In this document: in pieces, positions 43,396-52,682 of the stretch | Numbering within the stretch: the stretch's first letter is position 1 | Layout of the letters: each line of letters starts with the position of its first letter | Assembly: GCF_014049385.1 (NCBI RefSeq) | Contig: NZ_JACAOA010000004.1 | Span: 1 to 64,000 of the forward strand | Direction of reading: 5' to 3' | Length of the DNA: 64,000 nt | DNA from: Ruoffia halotolerans | Lineage (GTDB): Bacteria; Bacillota; Bacilli; Lactobacillales; Aerococcaceae | Notes under the pieces: model-generated | What the model saw: the letters and a program-made list of their open reading frames with translations, nothing else | Database searches by the model: none | What the model was told of the DNA's origin: nothing | Program-made: the position numbers and the translations under genes

Positions 43396-43929
43396 TTAGA
43401 AATGATCTCTATCGGAGTCTACATCTTCTAAACTAGTGAATGAATCCTTGGCTTTAAGAGTATCTGTCTTTGGGATGACTGAAAAAGTTCCGTCCGTTTC
43501 AAGAACAACTGCTTGGACATCGTCTAGTATTGCTTGACCATCTGAACGAACGACCTGTAAAATTTCACTTTTGGTCACACGTTCCTTTTTTAATGCCCAT
43601 TCATCGAATCTTCCATTATAAAATAGTAATCTGGGTGTAGCCTTCACTAAGCTATTAACTAAATCTGAACGAACCGACAACCAACTCGTTATAATTTGTA
43701 AGAATAACAAGAGTGAAAATGCCATAATCCCATCCAACAGTGCTAAGTTTTCGTCTGTTAATATTGAAGCGAGAATAGAACCTAGAGCTACAGTAACAAT
43801 AAAATCAAAAGAATTCAATTTTGATAAGCTACGTTTTCCTGTTATTCTCAAAACAAAAATAACTAATAAATAAGCAAGGGTTCCAACAATTAAAACGCGA
43901 GCGAATGAATAAGTGTCACCTAGAAACAT
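43396..43929 (-). CDS. DUF421 (YetF-type) membrane protein
   Basis: 177 aa. Three membrane helices include VFVLRITGKRSLSKLNSFDFIVTVALGS (the RxxGKRxxxxxxxFD signature of YetF; quoted in part: RITGKRSLSKLNSFDF). A small soluble domain follows, with PRLLFYNGRFDEWALKKERV. It is shorter than YetF (about 230 aa), lacking part of the C-terminus. In Bacillus YetF-like proteins act in spore membranes, but members also occur in non-sporulating bacteria; the function here is unknown. Confidence 0.85.
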   Translation of the reverse strand: MFLGDTYSFARVLIVGTLAYLLVIFVLRITGKRSLSKLNSFDFIVTVALGSILASILTDENLALLDGIMAFSLLLFLQIITSWLSVRSDLVNSLVKATPRLLFYNGRFDEWALKKERVTKSEILQVVRSDGQAILDDVQAVVLETDGTFSVIPKTDTLKAKDSFTSLEDVDSDRDHF

Positions 43930-43951
43930 CTATACATCAATCCTTTCATTT

Positions 43952-44002
43952 AAAAATTAAAACACCCTCTAAGTTTATTGTTGATATCTTCTTTGAGGGT
44001 GC
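43952..44002 (-). terminator. Terminator after the DUF937 gene
   Basis: CACCCTC (43963-43969) pairs with GAGGGTG (43995-44001). On the minus strand a T-rich tract follows. It is 36 bp past the DUF937 stop. Confidence 0.65.
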
Positions 44003-44037
44003 GAGTTATTTATGATACTAATCATCTAACAAATTAT

Positions 44038-44673
44038 TTATTTAAAAAGATCAAATAAACTGCCTAACAATCCACTGTCATTTTTCTGGGTGTTAGTAGA
44101 ATCTGTTAAGTTGCTAAATAAATCACCCAGTAAACCACCTGATTTTGATTGGTCATTTGTATTGAAATCTCTAGCACGCATAGCTGCTTCGCGCGTTAAG
44201 TTTTGAGTTTCTTTTTGTACACCTTGGGCATCTAAATTTTGCTGTCTCTTACGATCCGCTAAATATTTAATTGCTATAGGTGCTAAAATAGCCATTGTTC
44301 TTTTTACCGTATCGGGATTGACACCTAAGCGGTCAGCCAACGAATTATTTACTTCTTCTTGCTCATTATTAAATACGTGCCCAACAATTTTTTGTCCATC
44401 TTGGGGATCAACATTCTTTGAAAATTGATTGAATGACTCATAGTTGTTTCTTTCTTGATGTTGATTCAACGCTTGGTTAAAAGATTCTAACCCTTGTTGA
44501 TGTTGGTTGTTACGATTCATTCCTTGTAAAAGCAGTGGCAATCCAATGGAGGCAATTTTAGCAAAATCATTCGTATCTACACCAGCTTTACTTGCTAAAT
44601 TTTTTCCTTCTTCATGTTGGTCTGGTTGCATTAAAGTACCCATTAAATTTCCTATATCGTTAAATAATGACAT
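44038..44673 (-). CDS. DUF937 domain protein
   Basis: 211 aa, soluble and Gln/Asn-rich. The N-terminal part DFAKIASIGLPLLLQGMNRN and the middle VGHVFNNEQEEVNNSLADRLGVN, then KRTMAILAPIAIKYLADRK, show the DUF937 (YidB-like) helical repeat. The C-terminus repeats GGLLGDLFSNL and SGLLGSLFDLF, a Gly-Leu motif common in this family. Function unknown. Good ribosome site AGAAGGAAT. Confidence 0.83.
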   Translation of the reverse strand: MSLFNDIGNLMGTLMQPDQHEEGKNLASKAGVDTNDFAKIASIGLPLLLQGMNRNNQHQQGLESFNQALNQHQERNNYESFNQFSKNVDPQDGQKIVGHVFNNEQEEVNNSLADRLGVNPDTVKRTMAILAPIAIKYLADRKRQQNLDAQGVQKETQNLTREAAMRARDFNTNDQSKSGGLLGDLFSNLTDSTNTQKNDSGLLGSLFDLFK

Positions 44674-44793
44674 CTTGTATTCCTTCTTTCTGTTCTATTT
44701 TCTATTTTTTCGTCAACTAAATCGTATAGAAAATGAACGACATAATTCAACTCATATGCTTAAGTAAAAGAGTTACAAAGGAACTTTCATCCA

Positions 44794-46251
44794 TTATCTT
44801 CTTTTGCGCGCTTTACGAACTTTCAATGTTTTACCTTTAATCGTGCGGTTTTGCATTTCAGAAATGACATGAGGGCCCTTTCCATTTAAAATATCTACAT
44901 AAGTCACATTTTCCTGAATCGTGATAATGTCGATATCTTCAGCTGTCATTCCTTTAATATTCGTTAAAGTGCCGACAAAATCAATAGCTCGTAATTTTTT
45001 CTTCTTGCCACCATTGAAATAAACCTTGGTAATGTTCTTATTTAATTCTTTATTTCTTGCGGCTTTTGGTGTGACTCGTGTTTGTATTTTCTTTTCAAAA
45101 GACGATTTTGCTCGATTGACCGCACGTTCGTTAGGTGTAAAAACTTCAGTAAGCTCATAGTTACCTTCGAAGGTATAGTCACAAATTTCTTCCCAACGTC
45201 TTTGATCTTGATTACTTACCATCGTTAAAGCCAATCCTGTTTTCCCAGCTCGACCCGTTCGTCCTGATCGATGTATAAAGCTTTCTTTTTCAAAGGGAAC
45301 ATCATAGTTTATCACGTGTGTCACATGATCAATATTAATTCCTCGAGCAGCTACATCAGTCGCTACTAAATAGCGCAGTTTGCCAGAACGGAACTCATTC
45401 ATGACAGCTAAGCGGTCATTTTGTTCCATACCCCCGTGTAATTTATCGACAGGTAAATCGGCTTTAAATAAATAATCAACAACCGAATCTACCGTATCTT
45501 TTGTATTACAAAAAATTATACAGGCATCTGGATTTTCAATCGTTAATAAGTCGAGTAATAATTTTTCTTTTGAAGAACTTTCCACATGAATAAATGAATG
45601 TAAAATTTTAGGTGTGTTTTCTACTGACGATTCCATTCGGACAGAAGTTCGATCGGAACGCATATACATACTGACTAAACGTACAATTTCTGAAGGCATA
45701 GTCGCAGAAAACAGCATGGTTTGGCATTCTTTTGGCAGTTAATCCATTACTTCCTGGACTTGGTCAATAAATCCCATATTCAACATTTCATCCGCTTCAT
45801 CTAAAACCAGATGATGGATTTTATCGACAACTAAAGTTCCTTCTCTTAAATGTTCCAATAGACGACCTAGGGTTCCAACAACCAGGTGACTTTTTTGTTT
45901 CAACTCGGATTGTTGTGTTTTAAAAGAGGATTTTCCAAATACTGCTGTTACCTTGATTCGTTTTAATCGGCCAATATTCATAATATCTTCTTTCACTTGA
46001 AGAGCCAGTTCTCGGGTAGGTACCAAAATAAGGGCTTGAGGTTTATTCTCTTCCCACTCTGCTAGTTCACAAAGCGGAACTCCAAAAGCAACGGTTTTAC
46101 CACTACCTGTTTGAGATTCGACGATAATATCTTGCTTCGCTAATGCCAGGGGGATGACTTTTTCTTGAACTGGAGTCGGCTTATAGTAACGAAGGCTTGT
46201 TAGTGCTTGTTCAATTTCAGCGTTAAGCTTAAACGATTTAAACGATGTCAT
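44794..46251 (-). pseudogene. DEAD-box RNA helicase (DbpA/YxiN-like), split by one in-frame stop
   Basis: The first part (46251-45739) has the Q-motif region [16 protein letters not shown], Walker [17 protein letters not shown], and DEAD in [18 protein letters not shown] at about 45739 follows VMD; the frame resumes LPKECQTMLFSATMPSE, with SAT, IIFCNTKDTVD, VATDVAARGIN and HRSGRTGRAGK. The C-terminal 75 residues resemble the DbpA RNA-binding domain that directs the enzyme to 23S rRNA helix 92. The full length of 485 codons is normal. The stop most likely replaced a Gln codon (CAA to TAA). Confidence 0.88.
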
Positions 46252-46740
46252 TGTAATATTTTCCTGCTTTCTTTTTCTTCAATAGGCTAGTATAACAGAT
46301 ACCAATTGAATTTCATCTAAAATAATAGTCTCAAAGTCTATGTTTTAACTTTGAGGCTTCAGTGACTATAACAACTCTTCCAGTACTTCTAATCCGTAAT
46401 TGGCTAAAAATGCACTATACATTAGTTAAATGAGAATAGGCTTTTATTCAGGATTATAAAAAGTATAACCATATTTAGTCCTTTCCATCTGCTATTATCT
46501 AAGTTCATTCTTCCGACTCCTCTTCTAGATAAATATTATTTGTCTACATGGTTCTTTGTTGCCCTTACGCATAATAAAAGCAATTTTAATTTCGACTAGA
46601 CCCTTTTTTAGAACTTTTTTCTAAAAAACATCGATTCAAATGATTAATCACTTAGCTCCCGACAAATTCCCGATTACATAAAATGCCTCTAAGTACAATT
46701 TATGCTAGACTATAAGAAGAATACATTGGAGGATGATATT
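46252..46740. other. Intergenic region with possible gene remnant
   Basis: About 490 bp without an intact gene. On the minus strand a short frame near 46365-46430 reads YSAFLANYGLEVLEELL-stop, which looks like the end of a decayed protein of unknown family. AATAGTCTCAAAG pairs loosely with CTTTGAGGCT at 46322-46358, a possible terminator. An AGGAGGA-like site (GGAGGATG) at 46730 serves the VOC gene. Confidence 0.4.
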
Positions 46741-47121
46741 ATGGACCAAGTACTTGTTGAGATTTGTTTACGTGTTAGAGATATCGATGCGACTTAAGAC
46801 TTCTATACGAATTTATTCGATTTTGAAATAGCTAGTCGTCGAGAATTTCCAGAAGATAAATTTGATTTAATTTATCTAAATTCTCCTGGGTCATCTGTAC
46901 AAATTGAGTTAACATACAATTACGATGCAGAACCATACACAATTGGAGATGGTTTTAGCCACTTAGGTGTAACAGTGAATTATTTAGAAAAAATGCATGA
47001 AATTTGTAAGGCTTCAGATTACGAAACAGGAGATTTACGAGGTCTAGCAGGTGGCACACCTTCTTACTTCTTCGTAACAGGTCCAGATGGTTACCGAATT
47101 GAAGTTAAACGCGCAAAATAA
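46741..47121 (+). pseudogene. VOC/glyoxalase-family protein with an in-frame TAA
   Basis: 127 codons in one frame from the ATG at 46741 to 47121, interrupted only by TAA at 46795-46797 (codon 19). The reading is VLVEICLRVRDIDAT-stop-DFYTNLFDFEIASRRE, then GFSHLGVTVNYLEKMHEI and FFVTGPDGYRIEVKRAK. This is the lactoylglutathione lyase/VOC pattern (His/Glu metal sites in SHLGV and YRIEV). The lost codon was probably Leu (TTA to TAA). A GGAGGATG ribosome site and a downstream terminator are intact, which suggests recent inactivation or a sequence error. Confidence 0.82.
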
Positions 47122-47133
47122 GTTAATTGTTTT

Positions 47134-47176
47134 AAAAAGTAAGTCTGTCGGCTCTAGCCAACAGACTTACTTTTTT
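47134..47176 (+). terminator. Terminator of the VOC gene
   Basis: AAAAGTAAGTCTGT and GGC pair with GCC and ACAGACTTACTTTT around a short loop, followed by six T. A textbook intrinsic terminator. Confidence 0.85.
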
Positions 47177-47398
47177 AGTTTGTCTATTTCTTCATAAACT
47201 AAAACAAACTCTATGGAAATTTTAAAACCCAATACGTTATCAATGAAACATATATTATTAGGTGAAATCAAACAAATGACAAATAACTTTTTTAACTATA
47301 ATTAATAACTCAATTTTAATACCAATCCCACTTATCCTTACTTTCTTTATAGGTGCCTGGCTAGATATTTAATAACTAGTGAAGTTAATAGATACTCA
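47177..47398. other. Intergenic region with decayed small reading frames
   Basis: A plus-strand stretch at about 47212-47305 reads MEILKPNTLSMKHILLGE and then ends. Soon after, IPIPLILTFFIGAWLDI-stop looks like the last helix of a membrane protein. There is no ribosome site or intact gene; I see only remnants. Confidence 0.35.
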
Positions 47399-47399
47399 A

Positions 47400-47431
47400 A
47401 AACCCGCTAGCAGAAATTTGCTGGCGGGTTT
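47400..47431 (-). terminator. Terminator of the ptsG-nuclease transcript
   Basis: AACCCGCTAGCAG pairs with CTGCTGGCGGGTT-like complement (CTGGCGGGTT on the plus strand) around AAATT. It lies 12 bp past the stop of the nuclease/phosphatase gene. Confidence 0.75.
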
Positions 47432-47442
47432 CTTCATTACAC

Positions 47443-48282
47443 TTAATTAAATTCAACTGCTACTCCAAAGTGATCGCTCACGACGGGTTCTTTTTTGCCA
47501 TCAAAAACAACTCGGCAATTTTTAACTTCTCCCGGGTAATCCGTAAAGATATAATCGATTCTTTTTTCATCCGTATGGCCTTCCCATCCGTCAATAGCAC
47601 TCAAAACGGTTGCAGATCCAATCTTTTCTTCTGCCTGAACATAGGCATCTTTTAATTGAGGAGCCGTCGTTTTTATATAGTCATAACCTTCATCTCTAAG
47701 CCTCGCCTCGTTATTAAAATCACCCATAAAAAGATGAATCTTCTGACTCTCTTTTTCAATATGAGGAAGCGTATTATCCCATTCATACTTGAATAAATGA
47801 TCACCTGATGGATCTAACCACCAAGAGTAGTGGCATGAAAAGACTACCCATTCTTTACCTTCAAGGCTTACATTACCTTTTAGAACTCTTCTGGTGTAGT
47901 GATTCGCATAATCCGATATTTCAGACACTAAGAAACTTTCTGGACTGAAAGGTGTTTTGGATAAAATAGCCACACCTTCATCGTACACATCATAGCCAAT
48001 ATGATTGGCTGTCCAACTCCAATAGTAATGAAGTCCACGCTCTTTTAGCAACTGAACGATGAGATATGCAAAGTTATCTTCCTTTATAGCAACAGGATAC
48101 ATTTCTCCAGAAGCTTGGATAAATAAATCGTCCACAATTTCTTTCGCTTCCATCGTTTGATTAATTTCCTGAAGAGCGATAATTTGAAAATCTTCTTTGG
48201 CAATATAATCAACGATTTGTCTTAATTTTAATTCTGGATCCTCTTCCATCCATGAATGCGTATTCAGTGTTAAAACGTTCAA
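47443..48282 (-). CDS. Endonuclease/exonuclease/phosphatase-family protein
   Basis: 279 aa. The active-site blocks are present: LTLNTHSWMEED, IIALQEINQT (Glu), FSCHYSWWLDPSGD, LFMGDFNNEARLRDEGYD (Asp, Asn), RIDYIFTDYPG and VVSDHFGVAVEF (terminal Asp-His). This is the Mg-dependent EEP fold. The substrate may be a nucleic acid, a phosphoinositide-like lipid or a sugar phosphate. It starts 14 bp after ptsG, so they are one transcript. In streptococci a related gene often accompanies this glucose PTS. Confidence 0.88.
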   Translation of the reverse strand: MNVLTLNTHSWMEEDPELKLRQIVDYIAKEDFQIIALQEINQTMEAKEIVDDLFIQASGEMYPVAIKEDNFAYLIVQLLKERGLHYYWSWTANHIGYDVYDEGVAILSKTPFSPESFLVSEISDYANHYTRRVLKGNVSLEGKEWVVFSCHYSWWLDPSGDHLFKYEWDNTLPHIEKESQKIHLFMGDFNNEARLRDEGYDYIKTTAPQLKDAYVQAEEKIGSATVLSAIDGWEGHTDEKRIDYIFTDYPGEVKNCRVVFDGKKEPVVSDHFGVAVEFN

Positions 48283-48296
48283 TTTATTTCTCCATT

Positions 48297-50480
48297 CTAA
48301 CCAATGTTTCTTTCATTCACTCGACCAATCTCTGTATCTTCGGAGATATCATTCGTTTGAATGAACTCAAAGTCTTGATTTTCTGTCAAGTTCGTAAAAA
48401 CAACCATGATAGTGGTATCTTTTTCTGCTTTTTTAATCGAAGCCAAGTCCATTTCAGCTATTTTATCTCCTGCAATGACTTCTTGACCTTCTTCAACAAA
48501 GATTTCAAAACCTTCACCTTCTAATTCAACTGTATCTATTCCTAAATGAATAAGTACTTCAATTCCACTTGCTGTTTCAATACCAATTGCATGTTTGGTT
48601 GGGAAGACATTTTGAATTGTACCATCTACTGGAGAGACGACTGTATTTGATGAAGGGTTCACTGCATAGCCGTCACCCATCATTTTCTGAGCAAATACTT
48701 CATCATTTACTTCAGTAATCGGAAGCACGTCACCTTTTGCTACAGGGAAAATTGCTGTTGCGAGTCCTTTTGAATCTGTAGCCACTACTTCCTTTTCATC
48801 CATTTCAGGTGTTTCATCAAGTTTAGATTCTGGAATAGGTGCATTAGAGCTCAATACATCCATAATATCAGATTTTAAGACATCTGCTTTCGGTCCATAA
48901 ACTGCTTGAACTCCTTTATTTTTCTTCACAAGACCCATTGCGCCTGCTTTTTTCCAAGCGTTTTCGTCTCCAACAGAATCAATATCATTAACAGAAACAC
49001 GTAAACGAGTCATACAAGCATCTACATCTGTAATGTTTTCTTTACCACCTAATAAGTGAATAATATCATACACTTGTTGTGTAGCATCTACAGGCTCTCC
49101 ATTTTCAGATGCTACTTCTCCACCTTCGTAATTTCCATTACGTCCTGGTGTTGCATAATTGAATTTCTTAATTAAGAAGTTTGCAATAAAGTAAGTCAAT
49201 ATTCCGAATAGAAGGGTTACCCAAACAAAGTTAATTAAATCCATACCTAGTCCCGCACGAATCGCTAATGGCGTACGTGTAAGCAATTCAATGTTACCAA
49301 ACGAGTGAACACGTAAGTTTACGATATCAGCCATCGCAAATGCTGCTCCTTGGATTACCGCATAAACGATATACAAAGGCATAGCTGCGAACATAAACAT
49401 AAACTCAAGTGGTTCTGTAACACCTGTTAAAAATACAGCTAAAGCAGCTGATACATACATTGATTTATGTGTTTTTCGTTTGTCTTTATCGACATTTTTA
49501 TACATGGCATAAGATAGACCCATTAAGATACCTGATGATCCAATCATTTGTCCGACTTTAAAACGAGCAGGGACTACATTATTAAATAATGCTTGATAAG
49601 TTGCTGTATCACCAGCAGCATCTAAGTTAATTAAATCTCTTACCCATGCTAACCATAGCGGGTCTTGACCGAATACCATAGTACCCTGCTGTGCACCAGT
49701 TAATACTTCATAGGTTCCTCCAAGAGGTGTGTAGTTAATTGGAATAGTTAACATGTGGTGTAAACCAAATGGTAATAATAGACGCTCTAATGTACCAAAT
49801 AAGAATGGAGCTAAGACTGGAGCTGATTCTTGTGATCCAGCAATCCATACACCGAAACTATTAATACCACTTTGAATAAATGGCCAAACAATCGCTAATA
49901 CAATTGAAGCAATTAAAGACCATAAGATAACAACAAATGGTACAAATCGTTTTCCGTTAAAGAAGGATAAGGCATCGGGTAGTTTTCTAAAATTATAATA
50001 TTTATTGTAAGCAACCGCTCCCATAAATCCCGCAATAATACCGACGAAAACCCCCATATTTAAAGCTGGTGCCTCTAAAACACTAATAAAATAACCATCA
50101 ATTGGTATTTCTGCTCCAAATAATGTTTGTGTTACTGCATTTGGGTCAGCTAACATTTCACTGGTTACGCCAAAAATCGCTCCTGTAATTCGGTTAATTA
50201 GAATAAAACTGATCCCGGCAGCAAAGGCACCCCCAGCTCTATCTTTTGCCCAACTTCCACCGATTGCTAATGCAAATAAGATATGTAAGTTTCCAATAAT
50301 TGCCCAACCAATATTCTCAATCACACTACCAATCGAAATCAAAGCTTGCATATCTGGATTAATTAGAGGAAGTGATCCACCAATACTAATCATTAATCCT
50401 GCAGCTGGCATAACAGCAATAACGCCCATTAAGGCTTTCCCGAATTTTTGCCAAAATTCAAAATTAAATATTTTTTTCAT
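48297..50480 (-). CDS. ptsG: Glucose-type PTS permease EIICBA
   Basis: 727 aa in the order IIC-IIB-IIA. The IIC part (1-430) has FGKALMGVIAVMPAAGLM, GNLHILFALAIGGSW and FGLHHMLTIPINYT. The IIB domain carries the phospho-Cys in ITDVDACMTRLRVSV, and the IIA domain the phospho-His in VLIHLGIDTVEL. The protein closely resembles streptococcal PtsG by my recollection. It imports and phosphorylates glucose and perhaps related sugars. The promoter at 50574-50602 has an overlapping cre-like site. An IS4 element is inserted 200 bp upstream. Confidence 0.93.
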   Translation of the reverse strand: MKKIFNFEFWQKFGKALMGVIAVMPAAGLMISIGGSLPLINPDMQALISIGSVIENIGWAIIGNLHILFALAIGGSWAKDRAGGAFAAGISFILINRITGAIFGVTSEMLADPNAVTQTLFGAEIPIDGYFISVLEAPALNMGVFVGIIAGFMGAVAYNKYYNFRKLPDALSFFNGKRFVPFVVILWSLIASIVLAIVWPFIQSGINSFGVWIAGSQESAPVLAPFLFGTLERLLLPFGLHHMLTIPINYTPLGGTYEVLTGAQQGTMVFGQDPLWLAWVRDLINLDAAGDTATYQALFNNVVPARFKVGQMIGSSGILMGLSYAMYKNVDKDKRKTHKSMYVSAALAVFLTGVTEPLEFMFMFAAMPLYIVYAVIQGAAFAMADIVNLRVHSFGNIELLTRTPLAIRAGLGMDLINFVWVTLLFGILTYFIANFLIKKFNYATPGRNGNYEGGEVASENGEPVDATQQVYDIIHLLGGKENITDVDACMTRLRVSVNDIDSVGDENAWKKAGAMGLVKKNKGVQAVYGPKADVLKSDIMDVLSSNAPIPESKLDETPEMDEKEVVATDSKGLATAIFPVAKGDVLPITEVNDEVFAQKMMGDGYAVNPSSNTVVSPVDGTIQNVFPTKHAIGIETASGIEVLIHLGIDTVELEGEGFEIFVEEGQEVIAGDKIAEMDLASIKKAEKDTTIMVVFTNLTENQDFEFIQTNDISEDTEIGRVNERNIG

Positions 50481-50573
50481 CTTTCTTCTCCTTGTCTTCT
50501 TTTATTTTTTATATTTCTAAAAAAATTGTGAATCTGGTATTGTCACCTTCCATCTTATTCATTTATTCCCATC

Positions 50574-50612
50574 ATAATGACTACTACACTATAAACAGTA
50601 AAAACGATTTCA
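50574..50612 (-). promoter_or_regulatory. ptsG promoter with cre-like site
   Basis: Minus strand TTTACT (50597-50602), 17-bp spacer, CATTAT (50574-50579). TGAAATCGTTTTTA (50599-50612) overlaps the -35 and differs from the CcpA cre consensus at two positions. Control by CcpA is plausible but not shown. Confidence 0.5.
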
Positions 50613-50677
50613 ATTTATTATACTTTTTAGAAGACCGCTTTCATAAAATAGTTCATTTTAGTAGTAATATATAAAAC

Positions 50678-52063
50678 TTCACTAGTGTTGCATTAAAATA
50701 TTAACCTGTTCCATGGCATAAAATAATCCTTTATACTAGTACTTGGATGACTTATCCAAGACCAATACAAAGGATCTATGCATGGATAAGTATAAAACAA
50801 AAATGACAATAAATAAATGGTTTTCGTATATTAAATTAGAACAATTAAGCTTAGATTCTCGTCAAGCCATCGAACAATTTGATCGTTATGCAAAGAAATT
50901 GACATTTAAGAAAGTAATAAAGCTCTTTCTGTATGCCATTAACGATGAAACCGAAAGTTTACGACACCTAGACCAACAACTTGTCAATCCGAATTTGAAA
51001 AAAGTGATGGGGATAGACTCTATCAGTTACTCTCAGCTTTCTCGTGCCCTACGGGCACTTGAACCAAGTGTATTACTGGAGGTTTTTAATCATTTACTTT
51101 CTCTTGTGCATAAAAAGACGAAGGTAAAGTCGAAAGAAAAACTCTATCTGATTGATTCCACAACCTTTTCATTTAGCAAGAAATCCTATCCATGGGCGCA
51201 TTTTAGACCGACAAAAGCTGGCATAAAGTTACATTTAAAAGTCTGCTTCATGAATGAACGTTGGGTGCACCCTGAACAATTTGAAGTATCTCCTGCTTCT
51301 GAACATGATCATGAGCACTTAGAGGTCTTTATCAATGAGCCATTGGCTACATACGTTTTTGATCGTGGGTATCTTGATTTCGCTCAATTCGATCAAATGC
51401 ATTGGGATGGGTATTTCTTCGTTTCTCGGATTAAGAAGAATACGAAGGTACATGTGCAAGGCCATCTAGACGTTCCTAAAGGAACGGGTATTATCAGTGA
51501 CCAGTTGGTTCAATTGGGCAGTCAAGTCTACTTGACGAGTCTCTTTCGACTTGTGACGATAGAAAGAAAGCAGCAAGCCAATTTAAGAATTATCACCAAC
51601 CGCATGGATGTATCAGCTGAAGAGATTAGTAAAATGTATCAATCACGATGGCAAATCGAGCTCTTTTTCAAGCATATCAAGCAACACATGACGATTAAAA
51701 ACTACTTTTCAAAGTCAGAAGAAGGTGTGAAAAATCAAGTCATACTGGCACTGATTGTCTACTTACTGACCTTACTCATCAAGCTTGAATTAGACTTAAA
51801 ACAAACAGTTTTCCACGTTTTAAGGCATTTACGAGCGTTACAGTATGAACCGTTCGAATTATTTAAGGAAATATTCGAACCTGATTAAGTGAAAGAAGCC
51901 GCAAATCGATTTATCTACAACTGAATAAGTCAAAAAAAATCTGGGAAAAGTCATCCGCTGCGCCAGCATTTGACTTTTTTGAAATTTTTAACGAAAACTA
52001 CATGTGATTTAATTAACAATAAACAAGTAACAGTGATTTTCAGTTTTATGCAACACTAGTGAA
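50678..52063 (+). mobile_element. IS4-family insertion sequence
   Basis: Terminal repeats TTCACTAGTGTTGCA (50678) and TGCAACACTAGTGAA (to 52063) are exact inverted copies. One transposase gene lies between them. It sits upstream of ptsG on the opposite strand. A 105-bp copy of its first end recurs at 52267-52371. No clear target duplication is seen. Confidence 0.9.
50782..51888 (+). CDS. IS4-family transposase
   Basis: Start at the ATG of MDKYKTKMTINKWFSYIKLE (50782, 368 aa) after AAAGGATC; an earlier in-frame start overlaps the terminal region. The first catalytic Asp is in LYLIDSTTFSFSKK, the second in TYVFDRGYLDF. The Y(2)R(3)E(6)K signature of IS4 is YQSRWQIELFFKHIK. The gene is intact and probably active. 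Confidence 0.93.
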   Translation: MDKYKTKMTINKWFSYIKLEQLSLDSRQAIEQFDRYAKKLTFKKVIKLFLYAINDETESLRHLDQQLVNPNLKKVMGIDSISYSQLSRALRALEPSVLLEVFNHLLSLVHKKTKVKSKEKLYLIDSTTFSFSKKSYPWAHFRPTKAGIKLHLKVCFMNERWVHPEQFEVSPASEHDHEHLEVFINEPLATYVFDRGYLDFAQFDQMHWDGYFFVSRIKKNTKVHVQGHLDVPKGTGIISDQLVQLGSQVYLTSLFRLVTIERKQQANLRIITNRMDVSAEEISKMYQSRWQIELFFKHIKQHMTIKNYFSKSEEGVKNQVILALIVYLLTLLIKLELDLKQTVFHVLRHLRALQYEPFELFKEIFEPD

Positions 52064-52266
52064 ATATAACATGAAGTACATAAATATTCTACTAAAAAAA
52101 TAAGTTAATTTAAAAATACTCTTTCAATTTTTCGTATTTGTAAGTTAAAACCCTATAAAATAGCGAAAACGGTTGCATTTATTTTAAATATATTTTTTCA
52201 GATTCTGCGACATAATCAGTGCATTAAGAAATACTTTCTCAGTATAATTAATAAAGAAACTATCAT
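52064..52266. other. Former upstream region of ptsG, cut off by IS4
   Basis: No gene seen. CGAAAACGGTTGCA at 52164-52177 resembles a cre site (two mismatches), so this may be a distal control region of ptsG or of a lost neighbour, now 1.6 kb from the gene. Confidence 0.4.
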
Positions 52267-52371
52267 TTCACTAGTGTTGCATTAAAATATTAACCTGTTC
52301 CATGGCATAAAAAAATCCTTTATACTAGTACTTGGATGACTTATCCAAGACCAATACAAAGGATCTATACC
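52267..52371 (+). mobile_element. Truncated second copy of the IS4 left end
   Basis: Matches 50678-50782 almost base for base (ACTAGTGTTGCATTAAAATA, then CCATGGCATAAAA, then TCCAAGACCAATACAAAGGA), with one substitution. It stops at the transposase start and joins an IS3 orfB fragment, which it truncates. Confidence 0.85.
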
Positions 52372-52680
52372 AGGTCCTTTGTAAGAATTGTATCGACGAG
52401 ATCGATTCGTAAACTTTAGACACTGTAGCCCTAATTGTCTCATAATACGAAGAACGCGTTTATGATTGACTTTATAGCCTCTGGCTCTTAATTCAATTGT
52501 AATGCGTCGATAGCCATATCGCTCTTTATGTTCCTCAAAGATAGCTTGGATAAGGTCTTCAAGCTCTTTATCTTTATGAGGGTTGGTTTTCTTCGCGATA
52601 TGATAGTGGTAAGTTGACTCTGGTAATTCTGTCACATATAAGACATCTTTGAGTTTAAAGCCTATTTGGGTTAAATCATA
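52372..52680 (-). pseudogene. IS3-family OrfB transposase, N-terminal fragment
   Basis: The minus strand reads through TELPESTYHYHIAKKTN and YGYRRITIELRARGYKVNHK to LGLQCLKFTNRSRRYNSYKG, the HTH_21 region of IS150-type OrfB. The rve catalytic domain with its DDE residues is missing, replaced by the IS4-end copy. It cannot transpose by itself. Confidence 0.87.
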
Positions 52681-52682
52681 GA

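Noticed and set aside
18912-46797. In-frame stops read as recoded codons (selenocysteine, pyrrolysine or reassigned stop)
   Set aside because: The stops are mixed TAA and TGA, fall at positions without a conserved special residue, and ordinary genes nearby end normally with these codons. Nonsense mutation or sequence error is simpler.
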